A stretch of DNA of 36,112 nucleotides from contig JANRIC010000126.1 in assembly GCA_033765345.1 (NCBI GenBank), positions 1 through 36,112 on the forward strand, in the 5' to 3' direction. Shown in pieces: positions 16,675 to 25,406 of this stretch (positions are counted from its first letter, which is position 1; every line of letters starts with the position of its first letter). The DNA comes from JANRIC01 sp033765345 (GTDB taxonomy: Bacteria; Bacteroidota; Bacteroidia; Cytophagales; Microscillaceae). Below the pieces are notes generated by a model, which was not told where the DNA came from, made no database searches, and saw only the letters and a list, made by a program, of their open reading frames with translations. The position numbers and the translations under genes are program-made.

Positions 16675-17424
16675 TCAGGAATTCAGCCATTGCTTAAACT
16701 GAGAAGATTTTTGCTTACTGATCAGGATTTGTTTGTCAATGGCAGGGCTGACAGTCACCAGTAACTTTTGTTTGAAGTATTGTTTGATCAAATCAATCGC
16801 TTTGATAGAAAGTATAAACTGGCGGTTTGCGCGATAGAATACTTTGGGGTCTAACTGATTTTCTAAAAAATCCAGGGGTTCGTTGAGTGTAAAACTTTTA
16901 CCAGCATGGGTTTTTAACAGGGTACTGCCTTCTTCGGAATAAAAATAAGCAATCTCTTCACTGGGTATTGGTATCAGCGAATCAGCCTGATAGACTAAAA
17001 AGCGGCTGCGATATTCTTTCTGTGAAAGATGATCCAGCAAATGGCTATAATCCGCTGATGCAAATTGTTGCTGTAATCGCTCAAATTTGTGCAGACTCTG
17101 AAGAAGCTCGTATTCTTTGATGGGCTTGAGCAAATAATCAATACTATGCAGTTTAAAAGCTCTGATGGCGTATTCATCATAAGCCGTTGTAAAAATAATA
17201 GGGCTTTTGAGGTCTAATTGCCTGAAAATTTCAAAACTCAGATCATCCGAAAGCTGTATATCCGAAAAAATCAAATCCGGTTCGGGATAAGTACCCAACC
17301 AATGGAGAGATTTTTTGACACTGTCCAGAATTTCCAAAATTTGTACCCTGGGTTCGCATCGGGTAATGAGCGTGGCGAGCCTGCGGGCTGCCGGTGCTTC
17401 GTCTTCTATGATAAGTACATTCAT
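16675..17424 (-). CDS. LytTR-family response regulator
   Basis: A 249-residue regulator. The receiver domain has acidic residues in IIEDEAPAARR, phospho-acceptor Asp55 in LIFSDIQL, Thr80 in IIFTTAYDEYA and Lys100 in YLLKPIKE. Residues about 145-249 are a LytTR DNA-binding domain (RSRFLVYQADSLIPIPSEEI, then VFYRANRQFILSIKAIDLI). LytTR domains bind direct repeats upstream of target promoters. Its start codon overlaps the stop of the sensor kinase gene by 4 bp (ATGA), so the two are translationally coupled and form a cognate pair. Confidence 0.92.
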   Translation of the reverse strand: MNVLIIEDEAPAARRLATLITRCEPRVQILEILDSVKKSLHWLGTYPEPDLIFSDIQLSDDLSFEIFRQLDLKSPIIFTTAYDEYAIRAFKLHSIDYLLKPIKEYELLQSLHKFERLQQQFASADYSHLLDHLSQKEYRSRFLVYQADSLIPIPSEEIAYFYSEEGSTLLKTHAGKSFTLNEPLDFLENQLDPKVFYRANRQFILSIKAIDLIKQYFKQKLLVTVSPAIDKQILISKQKSSQFKQWLNS

Positions 17425-18509
17425 GCCGACTGTAATTTGACAATGGGTAAATGAACCATAAAATACTCTGAATCTTCCTGAATATCAACCACTTTGCCTG
17501 AAAGATGGCGGTATCGCTGCTGGATGTTTTTTAAGCCTAATTGGGTCGAGGATCGTGCCGTCTTTCTAAGTTTAAGATTATTTCGCACAATGATACAATT
17601 GTCTTTGCTGAAAATTTGGATTTGTAAAGGACTTTCTAGGGAAATTTCATTGTGTTTGATTGCATTCTCAATGAGCATTTGAAGAGAAAGCGGTGGAATA
17701 TAATAGTGATAGTATTTTTCCTCTATATGAATATGTATTCGAAGATTATCCTCGTGACGCATTTTGAGCAAAAACAAATAAGCATGCATACATTTAATCT
17801 CTTCCGAAAGCTCGATCCAGTCCTTTTTTTGGCTATTCAGCACATAGCGGTACACATCCGAAAGCCCCTCTACAAATTGTAAAGCTCTCTGTGGGTCTTC
17901 CTCAATCAGATTAGACAAAGTATTAAAGCTATTGAATAAAAAATGTGGGTTCAATTGGTTTTTTAAATTTTGATATTGTGCTTCCAAAGAAGCTTTGCGG
18001 TATCTTTCTGCTTCAAGCTGTGACTTTTGCCAGTATTCAAATAGAAAGAGACATTCGTATAATACATTGATCAGCAGTACAAAAATCAATGCTGAAAAAA
18101 ACAACTCCCCGGAATGGGTTATAAAATGCCCAAAAGGCGTTGGTTTTATCCATAAAATATACAAATAGGAAAGTGAATATACAGGAATGAATGTAAATAA
18201 AACATTGATCAAAAGCTGATAGCGTATGCGCCTGCCCAGCGATTGGTAGTGTGGATACCGCTTGCGAAAGTAGAAAATCACCCAGCGATTAAAATACCAG
18301 GTGATACTTGTACCAATCAGAAAAAAAACATATTCGGAAAGCTGTGCTTTTAGCGTTCGAGGAGGAATGGTCAGCAAGATAGAAGCCAATACACTGAATA
18401 TCAGTATCCCGTAAATACTCAACCAGCGATCATCTATTTCTGTGCAACGTTTTTGAGGCGCAAGCACATTTTCTTCTGTTGAACTGATTATTTTCTGCTT
18501 TCCGAACAT
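17421..18509 (-). CDS. LytS/YehU-type sensor histidine kinase
   Basis: A 362-residue kinase. About four membrane segments lie in residues 30-155. A His_kinase motif follows with the phosphorylatable His in NQLNPHFLFNSFNTLSNLIE (residues about 190-210). The HATPase part has an N-box (LQMLIENAIKHNE) and a later G-containing motif (TQLGLKNIQQRY). The PHFLFN motif is diagnostic of the LytS/YehU class that pairs with LytTR regulators. It lies 13 bp after an upstream exported protein gene, which may supply or sense the signal. Confidence 0.92.
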   Translation of the reverse strand: MFGKQKIISSTEENVLAPQKRCTEIDDRWLSIYGILIFSVLASILLTIPPRTLKAQLSEYVFFLIGTSITWYFNRWVIFYFRKRYPHYQSLGRRIRYQLLINVLFTFIPVYSLSYLYILWIKPTPFGHFITHSGELFFSALIFVLLINVLYECLFLFEYWQKSQLEAERYRKASLEAQYQNLKNQLNPHFLFNSFNTLSNLIEEDPQRALQFVEGLSDVYRYVLNSQKKDWIELSEEIKCMHAYLFLLKMRHEDNLRIHIHIEEKYYHYYIPPLSLQMLIENAIKHNEISLESPLQIQIFSKDNCIIVRNNLKLRKTARSSTQLGLKNIQQRYRHLSGKVVDIQEDSEYFMVHLPIVKLQSA

Positions 18510-18522
18510 GTTTTCTTGAGAT

Positions 18523-19146
18523 TTAATTTTTCACGATCAAATTAGTACTTTTCCGCCATTTATTAAAGTAAAAAATCAATAATTCCTGTTGTTTCGGATC
18601 AGTAGGACTGAGATGGGTATTTTTGATAAATTCGCAATAGTCAATCCGATGGTCTTCGCAAATTTTCCGAAACTGACGGGGGAAATTTTGAATGTACTCC
18701 ACCTTGCCATCGTACCAGAAAAAATAGCTGAGATACGAATATCCTTCAAACATATCTCCTAGATGCTTGTGTGGGATGACCAAAAGGTGCAAATCATCGC
18801 TATTGGAGACAAGTTTCTCATAAAATCTATCTTCATAGCGTGCCAGGGTACGTGTAAGCTGCCATTCAGTGTCATAATACGTCATTTTTTGTAATTCTTT
18901 GAAGTAATAACCGCGTGTTTGGTAAGTACCCTCGTTATTTTTAGTTCTCAGGAAGACCACATCTTTTAAGCGGGTTTGTTCCTCCTGAAATGTAATTTGA
19001 CCCTCAAGTACTTCACCTGTGAGCAGATAAATTGCCCCAGAATACCATACAGGCGCGTGATGAGCATTAATTTTGGGGGATAGTCCGTAGCAAAAAACCA
19101 GGCTTCCCGTAAGAAGCCATAGTTTTAGAGTAAGTAGTTTTTTCAT
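18523..19146 (-). CDS. Exported protein of unknown function upstream of the sensor kinase
   Basis: A 207-residue protein whose N-terminus MKKLLTLKLWLLTGSLVFCY is a signal peptide, so the internal ATG at 19146 is preferred over the upstream one at 19188. The mature part contains YLLTGEVLEGQITFQEEQTR, ARYEDRFYEKLVSNSDDLHL and a Tyr/Phe-rich centre (YSYLSYFFWYDGKVEYIQNF). I do not recognise the family. It is co-directional with and 13 bp before the sensor kinase, so it may be an accessory sensing or target protein of that two-component system. This role is inference from position alone. Confidence 0.65.
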   Translation of the reverse strand: MKKLLTLKLWLLTGSLVFCYGLSPKINAHHAPVWYSGAIYLLTGEVLEGQITFQEEQTRLKDVVFLRTKNNEGTYQTRGYYFKELQKMTYYDTEWQLTRTLARYEDRFYEKLVSNSDDLHLLVIPHKHLGDMFEGYSYLSYFFWYDGKVEYIQNFPRQFRKICEDHRIDYCEFIKNTHLSPTDPKQQELLIFYFNKWRKSTNLIVKN

Positions 19147-19305
19147 GGTTTTATTAAGTTTGAGGTAAAAATCCTTACTCTCAGGCAAACCATCAATCTT
19201 AATAAAATGAAGCTCCTAATTTTAAGGTTGAAAAGGCTCATTTGGGGATGGAGTGTAAAACCTTGTAACTCCTCGAACCCCATCCCTACATCTCAGCTCC
19301 GGGTA

Positions 19306-20415
19306 CTAATCCACCCAATCAGCCAAAAAGATATTTGTGTCACGGGTACCTCCATTATTGCGATTGGAGCTGAAAATCAGCTTTTTACCATCAGGAGAAA
19401 ACATTGGGAAGGAGTCAAAAGCCGTGTCAAAGCTCACCTGTTCCAGCCCTGTGCCGTCTACGTTGATCATATACAAATTAAAAGGATACCCACGGGTAGA
19501 TCTATGATTGGAGCTAAAAAGGATTTTTTTGCCGGAGGGATGGAAAAACGGTGCCCAGTTGGCTTTGCCCAGATTCGTGATCTGGCGAAGGTTAGTACCG
19601 TCTATATTACACACAAATATCTCCAGGTTGGTAGGCTCTACCAAACCCTCAGCAAGTAAATCTTTGTATTTTTTGACAGCCTCTTCCCCTTGTGGGCGCG
19701 AAGCTCTGAACACCAGTTGTTTGCCATCTGGTGAGAAAAATGCTCCACCGTCATAGCCCAGCTCCTGGGTGATTTGTTTGGGGTTAGAGCCATCAATATT
19801 CATCACCCAAAGCTCCAAGTCACCGGAGCGAACCGAGGTAAAAACGATCTTATCACCCTGGGGAGATACGGTTGCTTCGGCATCATAGCCAGGCGAGTTG
19901 GTGAGTTTTTTGGTGATTTTACCTTTGAGATTGGCCTTAAAAATATCAAAATCTTTGTAAATCGCCCAGACATAACGCCCCTGGCTACGCTCTGGTGATG
20001 CGGGGCAGTCTTTGCCTCCTAGGTGTGTAGATGCATATACAATTTCACGATTACCGGGCATAAAATAAGAACAGGTTGTTCGCCCCATGCCTGTACTAAG
20101 CATCAGGGGCTTTTTAGTCTGCATATTGGGTTCTTTAAGGGGGAAATAAAATATTTGATCACAAGACACGCCCCATTGTGAAAAATCAGACTGAAAAATA
20201 ATTTTTTGATTGTCAAAGCTAAAATAAGCTTCGGCGTTGTTGCCACCAAAAGTAAGTTGGCGCATATTTTTGAAATGCTTTTCTTGGGGGTAGATCAAGC
20301 TATCCGCCGGATTGCTTACTTTTTTGGTTTGATTGGGGTTATTTTGAATGAGTTGTTGATATTCCCGGCCCCATAACATTACAAAGGAAATAAGGATAAA
20401 AGAGACAAATTTCAT
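19306..20415 (-). CDS. TolB-like PD40 beta-propeller protein, exported
   Basis: A 369-residue protein with a short hydrophobic N-terminus (MKFVSFILISFVMLWG). It is followed by at least five PD40 repeats, seen as ATVSPQGDKIVFTSVRSGDL, AFFSPDGKQLVFRASRPQGE, FFHPSGKKILFSSNHRSTRG and MFSPDGKKLIFSSNRNNGGT. Repeats of this type build the propeller of TolB and related periplasmic proteins. The protein lacks the N-terminal alpha/beta domain of true TolB, so it is TolB-like rather than the Tol-Pal component. Two Cys residues (SCDQIF, TTCSYF) could form a disulfide. It appears to be a single-gene unit. Confidence 0.85.
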   Translation of the reverse strand: MKFVSFILISFVMLWGREYQQLIQNNPNQTKKVSNPADSLIYPQEKHFKNMRQLTFGGNNAEAYFSFDNQKIIFQSDFSQWGVSCDQIFYFPLKEPNMQTKKPLMLSTGMGRTTCSYFMPGNREIVYASTHLGGKDCPASPERSQGRYVWAIYKDFDIFKANLKGKITKKLTNSPGYDAEATVSPQGDKIVFTSVRSGDLELWVMNIDGSNPKQITQELGYDGGAFFSPDGKQLVFRASRPQGEEAVKKYKDLLAEGLVEPTNLEIFVCNIDGTNLRQITNLGKANWAPFFHPSGKKILFSSNHRSTRGYPFNLYMINVDGTGLEQVSFDTAFDSFPMFSPDGKKLIFSSNRNNGGTRDTNIFLADWVD

Positions 20416-20583
20416 AGGTAGATATATTATTTTTGGTTATTCTCACGTGGAATTGATTTGAAAGTAGTGTATCATATGAATGCTGTTTGTTCAGTGGGCT
20501 GAGAAGACACAACCTACGGCGACTTGTTATTGGAGTATGACATCTTTAACAACACCAATTTTAAAAAGCATTGCAAAAACATC

Positions 20584-20614
20584 ATCACAACAAGATCGGA
20601 GAGTTTGTTGTGAT
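20584..20614. terminator. Hairpin downstream of the propeller-phosphatase gene
   Basis: ATCACAACAA (20584-20593) and TTGTTGTGAT (20605-20614) are exact inverted repeats with an 11-nt loop. They lie about 70 bp past the stop of the gene at 20688. The minus-strand continuation GATGTTTTTG is a weak T-run, so this could be a terminator or another stem-loop. The rest of 20416-20687 shows no gene. Confidence 0.4.
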
Positions 20615-20687
20615 CAATCAATTCCGAGCAAAGTTAGGGATTAAGCGTAGGAATCTGATGTTTTTTGGGATAGAATTCCTTAAACTT

Positions 20688-23600
20688 TTATGAGCCGATT
20701 CTAAAACCAATTACCATAATGTCGTCAATTTGTTCTTCGGTTCCTTGCCAGGCTTGGATGGTATCGAGGAGAATTTCCTTTTGTTTTTCCATCGGTTTGT
20801 CGTGGATTTCCTGTAGCAACAAACGAACCCGGTTGCGGCCGAATTTACGACGGCTGATTTCACCGAATTGATCCCGGTAACCGTCCGAAAAGAGGTAGAG
20901 AGTTGTGGAGCTATTGACTAAAAGCGTCTTTTTGTGGTATTTTCGGTCGGCTTCCATATCTCGGTAATACCCACCGATAGGCAGCCTATCTCCTTTGATT
21001 TCCTGAAATTCGCCATCTTGAATAAAATAAAGCGGATGTTTGGCTCCGGCAAACTCCAGGGTTTGTTTGTTGGGGTCAATTACACAAATACCAATCTCCA
21101 TCCCGTCTTTATTGGCATTGTCTTGTTGTTTTAAGGTAAGATTGATATGATAATGCAATTCACTTAGGATTACTTCTGGCGAAGTAATTCGGCGCACGTT
21201 CACCAGCTCATTGAGCAAATCATTGCCGATCATAGACATAAATGCGCCAGGAACCCCGTGTCCGGTACAATCTACGGCTGCAATGACGATTTTTTCTTCG
21301 GGCAGGGGCGGATTAAAAGTCATTCTGTGTGGGGTAGGAGCTACGACTTCTTGGGTTTGCTGTAATCGGCTAAACCAATAAAAGTCTCCGCTAACAATAT
21401 CTCTAGGTTTAAAAATGATAAAGGATTCTGGAAGGGCTTTTTTAATTTCTCTCAAAGGGGGCAAGATGGCATTTTGAATACGCCGTGCATAATTGATGCT
21501 ATTCGTAATATTTTGGTTACGGAGTTGTAGAAGGTTCTTTTGTTGCTCCAATTCTTTATTTTTAGAGGCTATTTCCTGAGTTTTGAGATTGACCAAGATT
21601 TCCAGCTCCCTTTTTCTTTGCTGGATGCTGTAAATCCGCCACCTAAAAATTCCGGCAATGAGTAGTGCGCCAAACAATATACAAAGCCCATAAAACCAGT
21701 AGGTTTGATAAATAAAAGGTTCTTTATGTATCAAAAGTCTTGTTCCTTCATTATTCCAGATATTATCGTTGTTAGAAGCAATGACCCTGAATACAAAATC
21801 TCCTGGAGGCAAGTTGGTATAAACGGCTTGTCTTTCTGAACCTACATCATTCCACGTTTCATCAAAATTCTCCAGCTTGTATTTGAATTTGATTTTGGAG
21901 GAGGCTAGTAGACTAAGTGCGCTGTAATCAAAAACCAATCTCTGTCGCCCGGGCTTAATCACGATAGCTTTGTGGATGTCTATGGCCTGGTTATTGACCA
22001 GTAAGCTATTGATTGTAATATGTGGTTTGTGAGGGTTGATAGGAATATTTTCGGGGTTGACAATCACGATGCCTCCATTAGTTGGAATCCAGATGTGCCC
22101 CTGTGAAGATTTGATAGAATGCGCTGCACCAGTGCAATCTTCACTTTTCATCCCATCGTGTTTGTTATAAAGAATCCATTGAATCACACGAATCTTACCT
22201 TGGGCGTATTGATTGAGTTCTTTTTTGGTGGTTTTGACAATTCCTCGGCTGGTAGGCAGCCAGATTTGCCCCAGGTTATCTTCTATAAAGTCGAAGGGGC
22301 TGTCATTATTAAGCCCATCTTTGGAGGTAAAGTTGAAGAACTTACCGTTTTCCATACGGCTGATCCCTCCGTTGCATACGATCCAGGTGATGTTTTGCGG
22401 GTCGGTATAGGTTTTGAATACCAGGTTGCTTGGTAGCCCATCGTTTTCCATAAATTTTCGGATACTTCCATCTTTGGCGATCACACTCAGCCCTGCATCA
22501 TTGGTACCTACTAGGATATTCCCTTGGCGATCTTCGGAGATAGACATGATAAAGTTTGAACTCAGTCCGTGTTGCGTATCAAAAATCCTTATTTTCTGAT
22601 TTTTGGAAATCCGTGCTACACCACCGGAACGTGTTCCTACCCAGATATTACCTTGGGAGTCTTCAAAGCATACCCGGATGCTGTTGTCGGGTAGCCCTTC
22701 TGCTTTGGTGAAGACCTTCTCAAGTCCAGAGGGTTCTACTTTGAGCAACTTGTCAAAGGTACTGATCCATAAATTACCAGATTTATCTTTGAGGATATTA
22801 AAGACCCTGATTTTTGGCAGAGGAGTTTTGAGGGGAAAAACAGAAATTTTGTACTGATCGAGTAGGTTAATTGTGCCGTCATTCATCCCCAAAAGAAATT
22901 TATCTTGTCCATACTCACATACCGAACCCACGGAAGCCGTTGCTAGACCATCTTGATAGGTAAAATTGTTGAATTTGCCGTCTTTAAGCCGGAAAAGTCC
23001 GTTGCGATAGGTAGCTATCCAAAGGCTGCCTTCTTTGTCGAGGTACAAATCCAGTACGTTGGTCACTGGGGATTCGGTCTGATAAGGGAGTAATTCGTAT
23101 TTTTGGGTCAGAATATTTCGTCGGTACAAGCCTGAAGAAGTAGCAATCCACAAACTTCCTGAGGCATCTTCTACCAAAGCATATACCAGCAGTCCATCTA
23201 ATTCGGGGACTGTCACAAATCGTTTATTCTCGAGATAACAAAGACCTTTGGGGGTAGTAACCCAGAGAGTGCCGTGGTGATCGAAAAATACATTAATAAT
23301 GTTATCACTGGGCAAGCCGTCTGTCATAGTAAGGGTGCTAAACTTACCTTTAGATAGTCTGGTCAATCCTTTGCTATCTGTACCAAACCAAATGTCTCCT
23401 TTTTTATCTTTTTGAATGGCATTTACTGTGACCTCACTCAGGGGGGCGTAATCTATTTTTTCCAGTATTTTTTTTCGGGGGTTAAATATGGACAGTCCAG
23501 TTCCTCGCCCGCTGATCCATATCCGATCGTTACGCTCTACATACATTCCGGTGATGAGTAAATCTTCAAGACCAACTTTGCGAAAAATTCCGTGTTTGTA

Positions 23601-23993
23601 GCTATACAATCCACTTCCTTGGGTGCCAATCCACAAGGTGCTGTCGGGAGATTCATCTATCACATAAACGGCGTTGCTTTTAAGATCAGGGATATTTTTT
23701 TTGTCATAAGTGCCAAATCTAATTCCATCAAAGCTAATCAGACCATCAAAGCTAGCCATCCATAGGAAGCCTTCTTTGCTTTGAAAGATTCTACGAATAT
23801 TACCGGAGGGTAGCCCTTTGTCGGTTTCCCAATGATCAAGGATGTATTGGGTAAGCTTTTTATGCGGATCGAGATACTTAAGATCTTTTTGCGCCCAAAC
23901 TTTGAAAGGCAAAAGAAATCCCAAAAAGTAGAAACTTGTGATCAATATGAAAAAGAAAGAGTTTGCCCGAATGGAAGCAACTAAGTTAATCAT
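20688..23993 (-). CDS. Two-component-regulator propeller / Y_Y_Y / SpoIIE phosphatase sensor
   Basis: A 1101-residue membrane sensor. A signal anchor at residues about 10-35 precedes roughly 12 propeller repeats with the LPSDNIINVFFDHHGTLWV-like pattern (residues about 50-660). A Y_Y_Y domain follows (FKYKLENFDETWNDVG ... YTNLPPGDFVFRV). A membrane segment (GLCILFGALLIAGIF) and a coiled coil (about 775-830) come next. The C-terminus is a PP2C-type SpoIIE phosphatase: FKPRDIVSGDFYW, AAVDCTGHGVPGAFMSMIG, FSDGYRDQFG, DDIMVIGFRI. The metal-binding Asp residues are all present. The usual hybrid sensors carry a kinase or AraC output; here the output is a Ser/Thr phosphatase, probably acting on an anti-sigma-antagonist-like protein not seen in the window. 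Confidence 0.93.
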   Translation of the reverse strand: MINLVASIRANSFFFILITSFYFLGFLLPFKVWAQKDLKYLDPHKKLTQYILDHWETDKGLPSGNIRRIFQSKEGFLWMASFDGLISFDGIRFGTYDKKNIPDLKSNAVYVIDESPDSTLWIGTQGSGLYSYKHGIFRKVGLEDLLITGMYVERNDRIWISGRGTGLSIFNPRKKILEKIDYAPLSEVTVNAIQKDKKGDIWFGTDSKGLTRLSKGKFSTLTMTDGLPSDNIINVFFDHHGTLWVTTPKGLCYLENKRFVTVPELDGLLVYALVEDASGSLWIATSSGLYRRNILTQKYELLPYQTESPVTNVLDLYLDKEGSLWIATYRNGLFRLKDGKFNNFTYQDGLATASVGSVCEYGQDKFLLGMNDGTINLLDQYKISVFPLKTPLPKIRVFNILKDKSGNLWISTFDKLLKVEPSGLEKVFTKAEGLPDNSIRVCFEDSQGNIWVGTRSGGVARISKNQKIRIFDTQHGLSSNFIMSISEDRQGNILVGTNDAGLSVIAKDGSIRKFMENDGLPSNLVFKTYTDPQNITWIVCNGGISRMENGKFFNFTSKDGLNNDSPFDFIEDNLGQIWLPTSRGIVKTTKKELNQYAQGKIRVIQWILYNKHDGMKSEDCTGAAHSIKSSQGHIWIPTNGGIVIVNPENIPINPHKPHITINSLLVNNQAIDIHKAIVIKPGRQRLVFDYSALSLLASSKIKFKYKLENFDETWNDVGSERQAVYTNLPPGDFVFRVIASNNDNIWNNEGTRLLIHKEPFIYQTYWFYGLCILFGALLIAGIFRWRIYSIQQRKRELEILVNLKTQEIASKNKELEQQKNLLQLRNQNITNSINYARRIQNAILPPLREIKKALPESFIIFKPRDIVSGDFYWFSRLQQTQEVVAPTPHRMTFNPPLPEEKIVIAAVDCTGHGVPGAFMSMIGNDLLNELVNVRRITSPEVILSELHYHINLTLKQQDNANKDGMEIGICVIDPNKQTLEFAGAKHPLYFIQDGEFQEIKGDRLPIGGYYRDMEADRKYHKKTLLVNSSTTLYLFSDGYRDQFGEISRRKFGRNRVRLLLQEIHDKPMEKQKEILLDTIQAWQGTEEQIDDIMVIGFRIGS

Positions 23994-24046
23994 TTACTCG
24001 GCGGTTAATCGGTACACCCATGTAGTTTATAAACGCAAATGGTGTG

Positions 24047-24054
24047 CAAAAGTA
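24047..24054 (-). promoter_or_regulatory. -7 promoter box of the propeller-phosphatase gene
   Basis: The minus strand reads TACTTTTG, an exact TAnnTTTG match, about 54 bp upstream of the start at 23993. About 20 bp further up there is a TTTA stretch that could serve as the -33 element. The rest of the 254-bp intergenic region toward 24248 is AT-rich with nothing recognised. Confidence 0.5.
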
Positions 24055-24247
24055 CAAAGATTCACAGATTTCATAAACTTTAATTTTGATTTTAGGGTAA
24101 TACATACATGCGTGCCAATTAAGACAAAAAACTAAATTATTTGGACAAAATGAGCCTCTACTTTGCAGAGAAGAGGATAAAACTTTATATTTACAGTTCG
24201 AGGAAAATTATTTTTTTTAAAATTCAATAAAATTTATCCAATACATT

Positions 24248-25192
24248 ATGATCTTATACGATACCAGAAACTGGGGAAATACGCTTATCAAAATTTATCT
24301 TAGCTTTAATAAGGCATATACTACCCGGATTTTGTTTCGGGATATTTTGATAATCACCGTATATGCTGCGATCATTGTGGTAGTAGATATAGAGTTTCTT
24401 ACTCAAAAATTACACATCGACCCTTTATTTTTTTCACTCCTTGGGGTAATCCTCAGTTTGATGCTTGTATTTCGCCTGAATTCATCCTATAATAAATGGT
24501 GGGAAGGACGCACCGCCTGGGGGGCTTTGATCAACAATAGCCGAGCCTTTGCTTCTAATCTGAATTCACTCATTCCCAAAGAGGACAAAGAGCTGCGACG
24601 TTATTTTGCAACCCAAATTTCCAATTTTGCCATTGCTTTACAAGGTCATCTTCGGGATGATGTAAACTTCAGTGAATTCGAGAAGCTTGATGCAGCTTAT
24701 GATGAAGCTTTGGGAAGTGTTAAACACGTACCCCACAAGATTGTTACTATGCTTTTTGAAAAAATAGAGCTTTTGGTAAAAAGCGGCTTGTTTAGTAAGA
24801 TCGATACACTCAGCCTTAAGCCTCAATTGGAAAGATTTTTGGATATTCTGGGTATTTGTGAACGAATCAAAAACACACCCATTCCATTCTCACATAATTC
24901 ATACATCAAAACTTTTATTCTCATCTATGTATTTGCGCTTCCTTTCGGGATAGTGAGTTCACTGGAATATTATGCCATCCCAGCGGTGTCTTTGATTTCT
25001 TATGCTTTGGTAGGGGTAGAGGTGATTTCCGAAGAGATTGAAGAGCCATTCGGCCGGCAAGCCAACGATTTGCCTTTAATTCACCTTTCTAATATCATTA
25101 AAGAAAATACTTACGAAGCCCTGGAAGTAGCTTATACTTTCAAAGTGCCGAGCGTGGAGGTAGATAATGAATATATTGTGATCATTCATTAA
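24248..25192 (+). CDS. Bestrophin-family anion channel protein
   Basis: A 314-residue protein. It begins MILYDTRNWGNTLIKIYLSF and has a membrane segment (ILIITVYAAIIVVVDIEFL), then the highly conserved region SLMLVFRLNSSYNKWWEGR (residues about 75-95) that is diagnostic of bestrophin/UPF0187 proteins. Further signature pieces are WGALINNSRAF, FALPFGIVSSLEYYAIPAV and the conserved acidic EEIEEPFGRQANDLPL near the C-terminus. Bacterial homologues form pentameric ion channels. It is monocistronic: its stop at 25192 is followed by a perfect palindrome at 25312-25367, probably a bidirectional terminator. Confidence 0.92.
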   Translation: MILYDTRNWGNTLIKIYLSFNKAYTTRILFRDILIITVYAAIIVVVDIEFLTQKLHIDPLFFSLLGVILSLMLVFRLNSSYNKWWEGRTAWGALINNSRAFASNLNSLIPKEDKELRRYFATQISNFAIALQGHLRDDVNFSEFEKLDAAYDEALGSVKHVPHKIVTMLFEKIELLVKSGLFSKIDTLSLKPQLERFLDILGICERIKNTPIPFSHNSYIKTFILIYVFALPFGIVSSLEYYAIPAVSLISYALVGVEVISEEIEEPFGRQANDLPLIHLSNIIKENTYEALEVAYTFKVPSVEVDNEYIVIIH

Positions 25193-25311
25193 TGTTTTTC
25201 TTGAGTACGTCATGTGCTAAAACCAAATACCTTGTTAGATTTCAACAAGAAGTATTTTTGAGGTTTTTATGAGATGACTGATGCTTGAACAGATGTACTT
25301 TCACATCATGG

Positions 25312-25367
25312 AATAAACCTCCAAACGTCAAGGTCGATCGATCGACCTTGACGTTTGGAGGTTTATT
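25312..25367. terminator. 56-bp perfect palindrome, probable bidirectional terminator
   Basis: 28-bp arms meet at CGATCGATCG with no spacer: AATAAACCTCCAAACGTCAA on the left and its exact complement on the right. The palindrome lies between the convergent bestrophin gene and the transglutaminase-like gene. A/T-rich ends (AATAAA/TTTATT) give a short U-run on either strand. It is probably a shared terminator; the length of the perfect stem is unusual. Confidence 0.7.
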
Positions 25368-25406
25368 TTGAAGTACAATCATTAGGAAGAACCAATTGTT
25401 TTATTT

